Part shown: in pieces, positions 7,412 to 15,826 of the stretch
How the letters are laid out: each line of letters begins with the position of its first letter
Numbering within the stretch: the stretch's first letter is position 1
Source of the DNA: Flavobacteriales bacterium
Lineage (GTDB): Bacteria; Bacteroidota; Bacteroidia; NORP154
Length of the DNA: 23,531 nt
Assembly (NCBI GenBank): GCA_012965625.1
Contig: DTSC01000359.1
Location: forward strand, 1-23,531
Direction of reading: 5' to 3'
Notes under the pieces: generated by a model
What the model saw: only the letters and a program-made list of their open reading frames with translations
Told to the model about the DNA's origin: nothing
Databases searched by the model: none
Position numbers and translations under genes: made by a program

Positions 7412-8588
7412 ACTTTGGCAGAAAAAATATAACTTGGATAAAATCATAGAAGCCTACACTGTGGGTGATGATTATGTCCTGGATCAAAAGCTTGCTTATT
7501 ATGATTGCCTGGCATCAAAGGCGCATGCTGATATGCTGGGAAGAATTGGTGTGCTTTCTAGTGAAGAAGCAGAGAAACTTAATCAGGAATTGGATGTCAT
7601 AATTTCTATGATAGAAAAGGGTGATTTTATTATCCTTCCTGAACAGGAAGATTGCCATACTGCTATTGAAAGCCTATTGATACAAAGCCTGGGCGATCTG
7701 GGAAAAAAGATCCATACAGCCAGATCACGTAATGACCAGATTCTTGTTGCTATGCGACTTTATTTAAAGGATCAAATTAGTGATTGTAATAAGCTGTGTA
7801 AAGAGCTGATTGATACCATCCATGCTTTTATAAAAGAAAATGGCAGTATTAGTTTCCCCGGATATACACATATGCGTAAAGCCATGCCTTCTTCCATTGA
7901 ATTATGGGCAAGTTGTTATGCTGATTCAATGAAGGATAATCTTTTATTGTTGTCGGCAGTCATGGAAATCCTTGACCAATCTCCATTGGGTACTGCAGCT
8001 GGATATGGTGTTCCTATGGAAATAGATAGAGATTTTACAGCAAAAGAACTTGGTTTTTCAAAGGTACAGGAAAATGCAATTTACGTGCAACATAGCAGGG
8101 GAAAGTTTGAAGCAATGTTGATGCACACTATGGTGCAGCAAATGTTAGATCTCAACAGGCTTGCATCAGACCTTATTCTCTATAGTATGCCTGAATTTGG
8201 ATATTTTGAGCTGCCAGATAAGTTTTGTACAGGAAGTTCAATAATGCCACAGAAAAAGAATCCAGACCTGTTGGAATTGATGCGAGCAAATCTTCATGTT
8301 CTTGCTTCTTATGAAACACAGGTTATAAACCTTGGAAGTAACTTGATATCTGGATATAATAGAGACGCACAGCTAACGAAGGGGCCAGTTATTTCGGGTA
8401 TAGAGATAACACAGAACAGCTTAAGAATTGCAATTCTCCTGTTTCAAGAAATAAAGGTGAATTCAGATAAGTGTGCTAGTGGAATGACAGATGAATTGTT
8501 TGCAACCAAAAGGGTGTATGATTTAGTAAAAGAAGGAGTCCCTTTCCGTGAAGCTTACCAAAAGGTTGCAAAATCTATCCATTCTTGA
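7401..8588 (+). CDS. argH: Argininosuccinate lyase, short C-terminus
   Basis: Splits argininosuccinate into arginine and fumarate, completing arginine synthesis. It belongs to the fumarase/aspartase superfamily and normally works as a homotetramer. Visible motifs are HTARSRNDQ (105-113), FPGYTHMRKAMP (152-163, catalytic H157) and the signature GSSIMPQKKNPD (278-289, with the base-loop serines 279/280). The protein stops at residue 395, directly after the GVPFREAYQKVAKSI motif, where typical ArgH (450-470 residues) goes on for another 45-60. No continuation is visible in the other frames, and the convergent exporter gene ends only 11 bases away. It may be a naturally short clade or a C-terminal loss. 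The start could be ATG 7401 or the next codon, ATG 7404; both overlap the end of argG. Confidence 0.95.
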   Translation: MMSKLWQKKYNLDKIIEAYTVGDDYVLDQKLAYYDCLASKAHADMLGRIGVLSSEEAEKLNQELDVIISMIEKGDFIILPEQEDCHTAIESLLIQSLGDLGKKIHTARSRNDQILVAMRLYLKDQISDCNKLCKELIDTIHAFIKENGSISFPGYTHMRKAMPSSIELWASCYADSMKDNLLLLSAVMEILDQSPLGTAAGYGVPMEIDRDFTAKELGFSKVQENAIYVQHSRGKFEAMLMHTMVQQMLDLNRLASDLILYSMPEFGYFELPDKFCTGSSIMPQKKNPDLLELMRANLHVLASYETQVINLGSNLISGYNRDAQLTKGPVISGIEITQNSLRIAILLFQEIKVNSDKCASGMTDELFATKRVYDLVKEGVPFREAYQKVAKSIHS

Positions 8589-8599
8589 TAAAGGTTAAG

Positions 8600-10357
8600 T
8601 TAATGGCTTTCCTTGATTAGGGATAATTCATAAAGCCTATTATAGTACCCATTAAGCTTTAGTAATTCCTCGTGATTTCCGGTCTCAACAATTTTTCCTT
8701 GGTCCATAACTATAATCTGGTCGGCAGCCTGAATAGTCGATAGCCTATGGGCAATAATTATCGATGTCCTGTTGGTAGTTAATTGCTGTATGGCATTGTG
8801 GACCAGCTGTTCCGTCTCTGAATCTATTGAGGATGTTGCTTCATCCAATACCAGGATCTTGGGGTCATTTACATAAGCACGTAAAAAAGAGATCAGTTGT
8901 CTTTGACCCAAGGAGAGCATGCTTCCTCGCTCTCTTACGTCAAATTGATATCCGCCAGGAAGCTTTTCAATAAGATCATGGATGCCAACTTTCTTTGCAG
9001 CTTCTTTAACATGCTTCTTAGTTATCTGTGTATTGTTTAATCTTATATTATTTAGAATTGAATCTGAAAACAAAAAGACATCCTGTAATACCACAGCAAT
9101 AGAACCACGAAGTGCCTCAAGTGTGTACTCTTTTGCATTAATATTGTCAATTATTATCTCTCCTTTGTTGATTTCATATAATCTGCTAAGAATATTGATA
9201 ATGGATGTCTTTCCTGCACCAGTAGCTCCAACAATGGCAAAAGTCTCGCCCTCTTTAACCTCAAAATTCAGGTCTTTCAATACCCAATCCTGCTCATTAT
9301 ATGCAAACCATACATTTTTGAATTTAACATTTCCCCTGATGGATTCATTACTTAGGGTGCCCTGGTCTTTTATCGTTTCGTCAGTATCGAATATTCTAAA
9401 AACACGTTCCGATCCAACCATTCCCATCTGGAGTGCATTGAATCGGTCGGCTAGTTGCCTAATTGGTCTGAATAACATGTAAATATAGAGGATAAAAGCG
9501 ATGAGGCTGCCTAGCGTAACACTTCCTTCTAAGACTCCGCGGGTGCCCCACCAAACTAATAAGCCTAATGAGATAGCAGATAAGATCTCAACAACCGGAA
9601 AGAAAATTGAGAATATCCATACAGTTTGTATATGAGCCTTTTTATGTAGATTATTAATTCTTTTGAATTTGTTAAGCTCAGACTCTTCTCTGTTAAAAAT
9701 CTGGATAATGCTCATGCCAGTTATATTCTCCTGAACAAATGCATTCAGCCTGGCAACTTGCGTGCGAACATCCTGGAATGCTTTTTTTATGGCATTTTTA
9801 AATACAGATGTTGAAAAAATTAGCAATGGCAAAGTGGATAAGCTTATTAATGCCAATCGCCAGTCTGTATAGAACATTACGATAATAATAACAATCAACT
9901 GCAGGATGTCGCCTATAATGATTAAAAATCCTTGTGAAAAAACTTCAGCGATCGTTTCAATGTCTGAAACGGCCCTAGTAACAAGAGTCCCAATAGCAGT
10001 CCTGTCAAAGTACTTTAACTTGAAGTTTATTATGTGCCTGTATATACTTAACCTTAAGTCACTAATTACAGATTGACCTAGCCAATTGGTGAGATAGGTA
10101 TTGCAAAATTGAATGCCAGATTCGATGATTAGAAGGGAGAAGATAATAAGAGTCATCCTAAGTAATCCTAGAGCATTGGGAACTAAGATGTAATTATCAA
10201 AAGTGTATTGTATCAGCCAGGGCCTAAGTGGGGCAGTGAAAGCCAGAATAATTGTAAGAAACAGCCCTAATGAAAATACTGTCTTGTATGGTAATGCATA
10301 CCTGAAAACTCGTTTCAAGAGATCGAAATCAAATGCTTTCCCTGAAACTGATTCCAT
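8600..10357 (-). CDS. ABC exporter, fused membrane and ATPase domains
   Basis: Half-transporter of the MsbA/Sav1866 type that exports lipid, drug or peptide substrates as a dimer; the substrate cannot be told from sequence. Residues 20-310 are the six-helix membrane domain (type IV exporter fold). Residues 343-580 are the nucleotide-binding domain: Walker A GATGAGKTS (377-385), Q-loop Q425, ABC signature LSLGQ (481-485), Walker B ILVLDE with catalytic E506, and H-loop H537. The signature has Leu where Gly is usual (LSGGQ), a change also seen in working exporters. The ATG follows the truA stop codon with no gap, so the two genes are co-transcribed and probably translationally coupled. In Bacteroidota truA is often next to such an exporter; the reason is not known to me. 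Confidence 0.93.
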   Translation of the reverse strand: MESVSGKAFDFDLLKRVFRYALPYKTVFSLGLFLTIILAFTAPLRPWLIQYTFDNYILVPNALGLLRMTLIIFSLLIIESGIQFCNTYLTNWLGQSVISDLRLSIYRHIINFKLKYFDRTAIGTLVTRAVSDIETIAEVFSQGFLIIIGDILQLIVIIIVMFYTDWRLALISLSTLPLLIFSTSVFKNAIKKAFQDVRTQVARLNAFVQENITGMSIIQIFNREESELNKFKRINNLHKKAHIQTVWIFSIFFPVVEILSAISLGLLVWWGTRGVLEGSVTLGSLIAFILYIYMLFRPIRQLADRFNALQMGMVGSERVFRIFDTDETIKDQGTLSNESIRGNVKFKNVWFAYNEQDWVLKDLNFEVKEGETFAIVGATGAGKTSIINILSRLYEINKGEIIIDNINAKEYTLEALRGSIAVVLQDVFLFSDSILNNIRLNNTQITKKHVKEAAKKVGIHDLIEKLPGGYQFDVRERGSMLSLGQRQLISFLRAYVNDPKILVLDEATSSIDSETEQLVHNAIQQLTTNRTSIIIAHRLSTIQAADQIIVMDQGKIVETGNHEELLKLNGYYNRLYELSLIKESH

Positions 10358-11110
10358 TTATTGCTTTTTTAATACAGATTCAGGATAGGAGATATGGATA
10401 AGGGAAAGTCCTTGAGCGGGTGCTGAAAAACCAGCCCTTTTTCTATCTTTAGATAAAAGAATGTCAGAAAAATCATTTAGAGCTAATTTACCCTGACCCA
10501 ATTCAATCATAGTGCCAACAAGAGTCCGTACCATTCCTCTTAAAAACCGATTGGCAGTAATGTGGAAATTGAGCTTTCCATTTTTCTCTTCCCAGAAGGA
10601 ATCAATGATATTGCAATCATTCGTATTGCTTTGGGTTTTGGATTTGCAGAAACTTGAAAAATCAGTATGGTCTAATATGATATTTGCCGCCTTTTTCATT
10701 TTCTTTTGATCAAGGGTGCCATACAAATAATAAGCATAATCATTATTAAATACATCCTTCTCCTGGGTTATCTGATATCTGTATGACCTTGAGATAGCAT
10801 CAAAACGCGCATTTGAATCAGGGCCTACTAGATAAATTTTACAGACCGCTATATCAGGAGGTAAACATCCGTTTATTTTGTATATAATGTTCTTATCTGC
10901 TGAAGGGTCTTTTTTACAATCAAAATGGGCATAGAATTCTTTTGCATGTACTCCGGTGTCAGTTCTTCCGCAACCCATACATTGAATTTTCTCTTCAAGA
11001 ATTATTGACAGGGCTTTGTTTAATTCTGCCTGTATAGTATTTGAATTGGGTTGTATTTGCCATCCATGATAATTACTCCCCCTATAGCTTAAACAAATAA
11101 AATAACGCAC
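10358..11110 (-). CDS. truA: tRNA pseudouridine(38-40) synthase TruA
   Basis: Converts uridine to pseudouridine at positions 38-40 in the anticodon arm of many tRNAs. The catalytic aspartate is D51 in the motif GCGRTDTGVHA (47-57). The N-terminal YRGSNYHGWQ (9-18), the ARFDAISRSYRY stretch and the C-terminal FLRGMVRTLVGTMIELG segment are typical of the family, as is the length of 250 residues. The start is GTG at 11110, which gives the normal N-terminus RYFICLSYRG. It abuts the ABC exporter gene with no spacer. The GlcG-family gene ends 89 bases upstream on the same strand, so all three could share a transcript. Confidence 0.96.
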   Translation of the reverse strand: MRYFICLSYRGSNYHGWQIQPNSNTIQAELNKALSIILEEKIQCMGCGRTDTGVHAKEFYAHFDCKKDPSADKNIIYKINGCLPPDIAVCKIYLVGPDSNARFDAISRSYRYQITQEKDVFNNDYAYYLYGTLDQKKMKKAANIILDHTDFSSFCKSKTQSNTNDCNIIDSFWEEKNGKLNFHITANRFLRGMVRTLVGTMIELGQGKLALNDFSDILLSKDRKRAGFSAPAQGLSLIHISYPESVLKKQ

Positions 11111-11199
11111 TTGCCTGTTATAATAAAATTGGCTGATTAATTGTGCGAGATGCTTTCAAGTATCCATTAAGCACTCTGATTTTTATATAATGGAACTAC

Positions 11200-11619
11200 T
11201 TAAAGAATACTTAATGCCGCTGTTACACATTCTTCATCTTGCTTGTAATGACCGCCACTAATACCAATAGCTCCTACAAGTTTTTCGTTAACCATCAAAG
11301 GTGATCCGCCACCCAGCAATATGAAGTCCTCCAAGTGTCCAGCACCATTCATTAAAATAGGGTCATCTTTTATAAAACCATACCAGCTATCCCCTGTAGG
11401 CATGCCAAAACCTACCGCGGTTACTGCCTTTTTCCTGGAAGCATCTATAGATACTAAAGGGGCATTATCCATACGGTGGAAAGCCTTTGTTACACCACCT
11501 TCATCCACAATCGTGATTGATATCCCAAAGCCAATTTCTTGCGCCTTTGTCACAGCTTTTCCGATCATCTCTGTACAAATTGTCGCTGAAATTGACTCCT
11601 TTTCAAATATTATACTCAT
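11200..11619 (-). CDS. GlcG/HbpS family protein (heme-degrading-like domain)
   Basis: Small single-domain protein of the GlcG/HbpS (DUF336) family. HbpS of Streptomyces binds heme and other members bind corrinoid or metabolites; GlcG itself has no settled role. The family is shown by the motif order SITIVDEGG (34-42), ASRKKAVTAVGF (60-71), LLGGGSPLMV (101-110) and VGAIGISGGHYKQDEE (115-130), over nearly the whole 139 residues. There is no signal peptide, so a cytoplasmic place is likely. The start is ATG at 11619. It is divergent from the moxR-bat operon across a 208-base gap, so the two may share a regulatory region. The actual ligand is unknown. Confidence 0.88.
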   Translation of the reverse strand: MSIIFEKESISATICTEMIGKAVTKAQEIGFGISITIVDEGGVTKAFHRMDNAPLVSIDASRKKAVTAVGFGMPTGDSWYGFIKDDPILMNGAGHLEDFILLGGGSPLMVNEKLVGAIGISGGHYKQDEECVTAALSIL

Positions 11620-11776
11620 CTTGTTGTTATTTATGTTAGCTTATATTACAAAATTTCGAATCTGCTAAAACTAACTATTTTATTGGCATGTCTGACACAA
11701 ATTGCCCTAAATAATCATTAATACTTTAGCTAGTTTTGTTTCTGAGGAAATTTAACAATATTTAACATTGCCTGGA

Positions 11777-11806
11777 TTTGTACATACGATGAAATTATTA
11801 TTTTTG
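11777..11806 (+). promoter_or_regulatory. Bacteroidota-type promoter for the moxR-bat operon
   Basis: TTTG at 11777-11780, an 18-base spacer, then TATTTTTG at 11799-11806. This fits the Bacteroidota housekeeping pattern TTTG-N(about 19)-TAnnTTTG. It faces moxR, whose ATG is at 11828, predicting a leader of only about 15 bases. It is the best promoter match I found in the window. Confidence 0.65.
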
Positions 11807-11827
11807 CATTCTTGAAAACTATAAAAA

Positions 11828-12844
11828 ATGGAAAAAATGATTGAAGAAGTAGTTCCAACTATGGATATTAAAGAACTTAATGAACGCATCGAAAAAGAGA
11901 GCGCCTTTGTAGATATAATTCATATGGAAATGGACAAGATCATTGTTGGTCAAAAACACATGGTTGAACGTTTATTAATTGGCTTGCTTTCCAATGGACA
12001 TATCCTTTTAGAAGGATTGCCCGGTTTAGCAAAAACACTGGCGATAAATTCCCTGGCATCTATAGTGAAAGCTAAATTCTCCAGGGTTCAGTTTACACCT
12101 GACCTTCTCCCCGCTGACTTGATTGGCACCATGATATATAGCCAAAAGAAAGAGGAGTTTTCTGTTAGGAAGGGACCGATTTTTGCAAATTTTATCCTGG
12201 CAGATGAAATTAACAGAGCTCCAGCTAAAGTGCAATCTGCACTATTGGAGGCCATGCAGGAAAGACAGGTAACAATAGGTGAGCAAACATTTAAGCTGGA
12301 TGAGCCATTTTTGGTATTAGCTACTCAAAATCCGATTGAACAGGAAGGAACCTATCCTTTACCTGAAGCACAGGTAGATAGGTTTATGCTTAAGGTGGTG
12401 ATAGGGTATCCGAACAAGGAGGAAGAACGTATGATAATCAGGCAAAACATGGCTCCTGCATTTAAAAAAGTAGAACGGGTACTTAAGCCAGAAGACATTA
12501 CAAAAGCAAGAAATGTTGTTAGGGAGGTTTACATGGATGAAAAAATAGAGAAGTACATTATTGATATCGTATTTGCTACCCGTGACCCTCAGGATTACAA
12601 TCTTGAAAATTTCAGAAACCTGATCAGTTTTGGTGGATCTCCCAGGGCAAGTATTAATTTAGCCTTAGCGTCAAAAGCCTATGCTTTTATTAAGCGTAGG
12701 GGCTATGTAATTCCTGAAGATGTTAGAGCAGTTTGCACTGATGTTCTAAGGCATAGAATCGGCTTGACTTATGAGGCAGAAGCAGAAAATATCACTTCAG
12801 AAGAGATTATTTCCGAGATACTTAATACTGTTGAGGTCCCCTAG
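11828..12844 (+). CDS. MoxR-family AAA+ ATPase
   Basis: Cytoplasmic AAA+ chaperone-like ATPase that acts on von Willebrand factor A (VWA) partner proteins. Walker A is GLPGLAKT (63-70), Walker B ILADE (123-127), sensor 1 N168 in ATQNPIEQEGTYPLPEAQ, arginine R185 in VDRF, and a C-terminal lid with SFGGSPRAS (sensor 2). The length of 338 is normal. It is the first gene of a run of eight Bat-type genes followed by DUF58, so its targets are probably the DUF58 protein and BatA/BatB encoded downstream. A good promoter lies 22 bases upstream of the ATG. Confidence 0.95.
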   Translation: MEKMIEEVVPTMDIKELNERIEKESAFVDIIHMEMDKIIVGQKHMVERLLIGLLSNGHILLEGLPGLAKTLAINSLASIVKAKFSRVQFTPDLLPADLIGTMIYSQKKEEFSVRKGPIFANFILADEINRAPAKVQSALLEAMQERQVTIGEQTFKLDEPFLVLATQNPIEQEGTYPLPEAQVDRFMLKVVIGYPNKEEERMIIRQNMAPAFKKVERVLKPEDITKARNVVREVYMDEKIEKYIIDIVFATRDPQDYNLENFRNLISFGGSPRASINLALASKAYAFIKRRGYVIPEDVRAVCTDVLRHRIGLTYEAEAENITSEEIISEILNTVEVP

Positions 12845-12904
12845 AAGACAGGCTTAAATACCTTCCTGATTCTTTGATTGGGAGAGAATCTAACAATTGC
12901 ATTA

Positions 12905-13798
12905 ATGGATACCTCTGAGTTGCTAAAAAAGGTAAGGAAGATTGAGATTAAGACAAAAGGCTTGTCTAATCAGATCTTCTCTGGTGAATACCATTCTGCT
13001 TTTAAAGGCAAGGGAATGACATTTTCAGAAGTAAGAGAATATCAGTTCGGTGATGATATTCGAGCTATCGACTGGAATGTTACAGCCCGTTTTAATGCAC
13101 CATTTATCAAAGTGTTTGAAGAAGAGAGAGAGCTGACTGTAATGCTGATAATTGATGTATCCAGCTCTAAAGAATTTGGAACTAAACTGCAATATAAAAA
13201 AGAACTGGTTACTGAATTGTCTGCAGTTTTATCTTTTTCAGCAATACAAAATAATGACAAGATCGGCGTTGTTTTTTTCTCTGATAAAATTGAAAAGTTT
13301 ATCCCACCCAAAAAAGGGAAAGCCCATATCTTGAGGATAATTAGGGAATTGATAAACTTCAAGCCTGAAAGCAAGAAGACCGATATCTCTAATGCCTTAC
13401 AGTATTTCACCAATGTGATTAAAAAAAGATGTATAGCATTTTTGATCACAGATTTTCTGGACGAATCTTTTAGCCCTGGAAATACTGTTGGTGAAGACGC
13501 TCTTAAAATTGCCAACAAAAAACATGATATAGTTGCCTTAAGGGTTTATGATGAAAGGGAAAAGAAGATCCCAGCTATGGGTTTGGTTAAAATGCTGGAT
13601 GCTGAATCTGGCAAATTCAGATGGATAGATACTTCAAATAAAAAAGTAAGAGAGAAGTTTGCATTATGGAATGCAGAAAATGACTCAAACTTAAATGCCT
13701 TATTTGGCCGCTGTGGTGTTGATTCTGTTTCTCTGAGAACAGACCAATCATATGTGAGACCCTTAATGTCACTTTTTAAACGAAGAGGGAGTAGATGA
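12905..13798 (+). CDS. DUF58 protein (VWA-like, MoxR-associated)
   Basis: Cytoplasmic protein of the DUF58 family, which always travels with MoxR ATPases. The N-terminal half has the DUF58 signature YQFGDDIRAIDWNVTAR (46-62). The C-terminal half is a VWA-like fold whose metal site DxSxS is present as D84, S86 and S88. I chose the ATG at 12905 rather than the upstream in-frame TTG at 12878 because the family's usual N-terminus is MDTxELLKKVRKIEIKT. It starts 60 bases after moxR, and its stop overlaps the next start (ATGA, four bases). The exact molecular role is not known; it may link MoxR to the membrane Bat proteins. Confidence 0.92.
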   Translation: MDTSELLKKVRKIEIKTKGLSNQIFSGEYHSAFKGKGMTFSEVREYQFGDDIRAIDWNVTARFNAPFIKVFEEERELTVMLIIDVSSSKEFGTKLQYKKELVTELSAVLSFSAIQNNDKIGVVFFSDKIEKFIPPKKGKAHILRIIRELINFKPESKKTDISNALQYFTNVIKKRCIAFLITDFLDESFSPGNTVGEDALKIANKKHDIVALRVYDEREKKIPAMGLVKMLDAESGKFRWIDTSNKKVREKFALWNAENDSNLNALFGRCGVDSVSLRTDQSYVRPLMSLFKRRGSR

Positions 13799-14814
13799 CA
13801 GGAGATAAAATATATTCACGTTATTCTTTGATTTCGACTTGGGCCATGAGGCTTTGCCTGTTTATTCTATGTGCAGCCATAAACCCTGTTGTTAGTGCGC
13901 AAGACCTTCATGTAAAAGCAGAACTAGATACAAATGAACTATTAATAGGCGATCACATCAATTTAATCCTTTCTGTCCAATTTCCAGAAGGAAAAATATT
14001 GCTTTGGCCACAAATTGGCGACACGATAATAAAAGAGATTGAAGTATTAAATAGATCCGTTGAGGATACTTCTTTGGAGGTGGGGAAAGATATGTTAATA
14101 GTAAGCCGTAACTATACTATTACTTCTTTTGACTCTGGTTCCTATAATATTCCTCCGTTTATCTTCTCGTTTCTAGGCGATACAATAGGAGAAGTTGCAA
14201 CTGACCCTTTGAGGATTACGGTAAAGACCATTGATGTTGATACTTCTAAGGTGTTCAAAGATATTAAATCACCTTTTGAAGTTCCTTATACTTTAGATGA
14301 GTTTATTCCACATATAATAATTGCTATCCTTATTCTAATCAGCTTACTATTAGGCTACTTGATATACAAAAAGCTAAGATCAAGAGAAAAGTCGGCACCT
14401 GAAATAATTGAGCCTGTAATTCCTCCACACATCATTGCATTAGAAAGTCTTAATATGTTAGAAAACAGCAAGTTATGGCAGCAAAATAAAGTAAAACTTT
14501 ATTATAGTGATCTCACCGAAATAATAAGAACATATATTGAGAATCGATTTGATATCATTGCTATGGAGTTAACTACAGATGAGATAATTGCAGCCATGAG
14601 CTATGTTTCTGCTTCTAAAGAAAGCAAGGAAGAGTTAGGACATATGTTGCGTCTGGCTGATATGGTGAAATTCGCAAAATATAAGCCACTTGCAAATGAA
14701 CATGAATCATGTATGAAGAAGGCATACGACTTCGTGAATGCAACGAAACATACAATTTTTGAATCTGCAACCAACACTGAAGATTCTAAGATTGTTAATT
14801 TACCACCTGAGTAA
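13795..14814 (+). CDS. Bat-operon membrane protein, BatD-like outer part
   Basis: Unnamed member of Bacteroidota Bat operons. A signal peptide (hydrophobic stretch about 20-35, ending VSAQ) leads to a periplasmic beta-rich region (37-165) that resembles one immunoglobulin-like domain of BatD. One membrane segment follows (about 170-190), then a cytoplasmic tail of about 145 residues with a helical DUF4381-like pattern. The start at 13795 overlaps the DUF58 stop by four bases; an inner ATG at 13846 would give a shorter, more usual signal peptide and is a fair alternative. The stop overlaps the batA start by one base (TAATG). It probably sits in the inner membrane next to BatA and BatB; the function is inferred from position only. 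Confidence 0.8.
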   Translation: MTGDKIYSRYSLISTWAMRLCLFILCAAINPVVSAQDLHVKAELDTNELLIGDHINLILSVQFPEGKILLWPQIGDTIIKEIEVLNRSVEDTSLEVGKDMLIVSRNYTITSFDSGSYNIPPFIFSFLGDTIGEVATDPLRITVKTIDVDTSKVFKDIKSPFEVPYTLDEFIPHIIIAILILISLLLGYLIYKKLRSREKSAPEIIEPVIPPHIIALESLNMLENSKLWQQNKVKLYYSDLTEIIRTYIENRFDIIAMELTTDEIIAAMSYVSASKESKEELGHMLRLADMVKFAKYKPLANEHESCMKKAYDFVNATKHTIFESATNTEDSKIVNLPPE

Positions 14815-15806
14815 TGGACCAGATTATTTTTGCAAATAAAGAATACTTTTATTTATTGGCTGTCATACCTCTCATGGCTATCTGGTATTGGAGAAAGCAC
14901 AATAAGGTGAGGGCAGAAATTCAAGTTGCTACATTGCGGAGCTTTGAAACTTCTGCTCCTAGTTTGAAGGTCTATTCGAGACACATTCTTTTTATTCTAC
15001 GATTGCTTGTACTTACCGCTTTAATTACTTGTATGGCAAGACCCCAGTCAAGTACGAGCTGGCAAAATGTAACAACTGAGGGGATTGATATAGTCATGGC
15101 CCTGGATATATCCGGCAGCATGCTGGCAGAGGACCTTAAACCCAATCGTCTGGAGGCTTCCAAGGAAGTAGCCTTGGATTTTATAGAAAACAGGGCCAAT
15201 GATAGGGTAGGGTTGGTCGTTTTTAGTGGCGAAAGTTTTACACAGTGCCCACTTACCACTGATCATGCAGTCTTAAAGAATCTGTTTAGTGATATTAAAA
15301 GTGGCATGATTGAAGATGGCACAGCAATTGGAATGGGCTTAGCTAATGCTGTTAATCGCCTTAAAGACAGTAAGGCAATAAGCAAGGTTGTGATATTGTT
15401 AACAGATGGGGTAAATAATTCGGGTTTAGTTGCACCGCTAACTGCTGCTGAGATTGCTGAATCATTTGGTATTAGGGCGTATACAATTGGTGTTGGTTCA
15501 GAAGGTATGGCACCCTATCCATTTAAAACCCCTTTTGGGATTAAATATCAGAATGTGGAAGTGAGAATTGATGAGGATATGTTAAAAGAAATCGCGAGCA
15601 TGACAGGAGGAAAATATTTCAGGGCCACCAATAATAAGAAGCTGGAAGATATTTATGAGGAGATAGATCAATTAGAAAAATCTAAGATAGAAGTAACAGA
15701 ATTTAGAAAAAAAACAGAAAGGTTTTTGCCATTTGCTATCATTGGTGGCATACTTTTACTGCTAGAAATATTGCTTAGGAACTCTGTATTTAAGAGTATC
15801 CCTTGA
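14814..15806 (+). CDS. batA: BatA, membrane-anchored VWA protein
   Basis: Inner-membrane VWA protein of the Bat (Bacteroides aerotolerance) system. N-terminal membrane segments lie at about 10-26 and 57-74, the VWA domain at about 90-285, and a C-terminal membrane segment at about 304-322. The metal-ion site is complete: D98, S100, S102 (DISGS), T170 (in DGTAIG) and D198 (in LTDG). In this family the VWA domain binds a protein partner through the metal. It starts inside the stop of the previous gene and lies 20 bases before batB, a paralogue of the same layout. Bat genes have been tied to oxygen and stress resistance and to virulence in some bacteria, but their biochemical role is unsettled. 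Confidence 0.94.
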   Translation: MDQIIFANKEYFYLLAVIPLMAIWYWRKHNKVRAEIQVATLRSFETSAPSLKVYSRHILFILRLLVLTALITCMARPQSSTSWQNVTTEGIDIVMALDISGSMLAEDLKPNRLEASKEVALDFIENRANDRVGLVVFSGESFTQCPLTTDHAVLKNLFSDIKSGMIEDGTAIGMGLANAVNRLKDSKAISKVVILLTDGVNNSGLVAPLTAAEIAESFGIRAYTIGVGSEGMAPYPFKTPFGIKYQNVEVRIDEDMLKEIASMTGGKYFRATNNKKLEDIYEEIDQLEKSKIEVTEFRKKTERFLPFAIIGGILLLLEILLRNSVFKSIP

Positions 15807-15826
15807 CAAAATATTATTAGTCAACA

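Noticed and set aside
8982..9482. 166-residue open frame on the plus strand within the ABC exporter gene
   Set aside because: It lies antisense to the clearly coding ATPase domain, its translation has no recognisable motif, and it has no plausible upstream signals.
11158..11202. Imperfect inverted repeat (AAGTATCCATTA / TAATGGAACTACTT) between truA and the GlcG gene
   Set aside because: The arms are AT-rich, unequal by two bases and separated by 18 bases, with no T run in the right place, so a terminator is not supported.
12878..12904. TTG-initiated N-terminal extension of the DUF58 protein
   Set aside because: The ATG at 12905 gives the usual family N-terminus, and the nine extra residues have no conserved pattern.
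13042..13518. 158-residue open frame on the minus strand within the DUF58 gene
   Set aside because: It is antisense to the DUF58 signature region, and its composition is that of a reverse-strand shadow.
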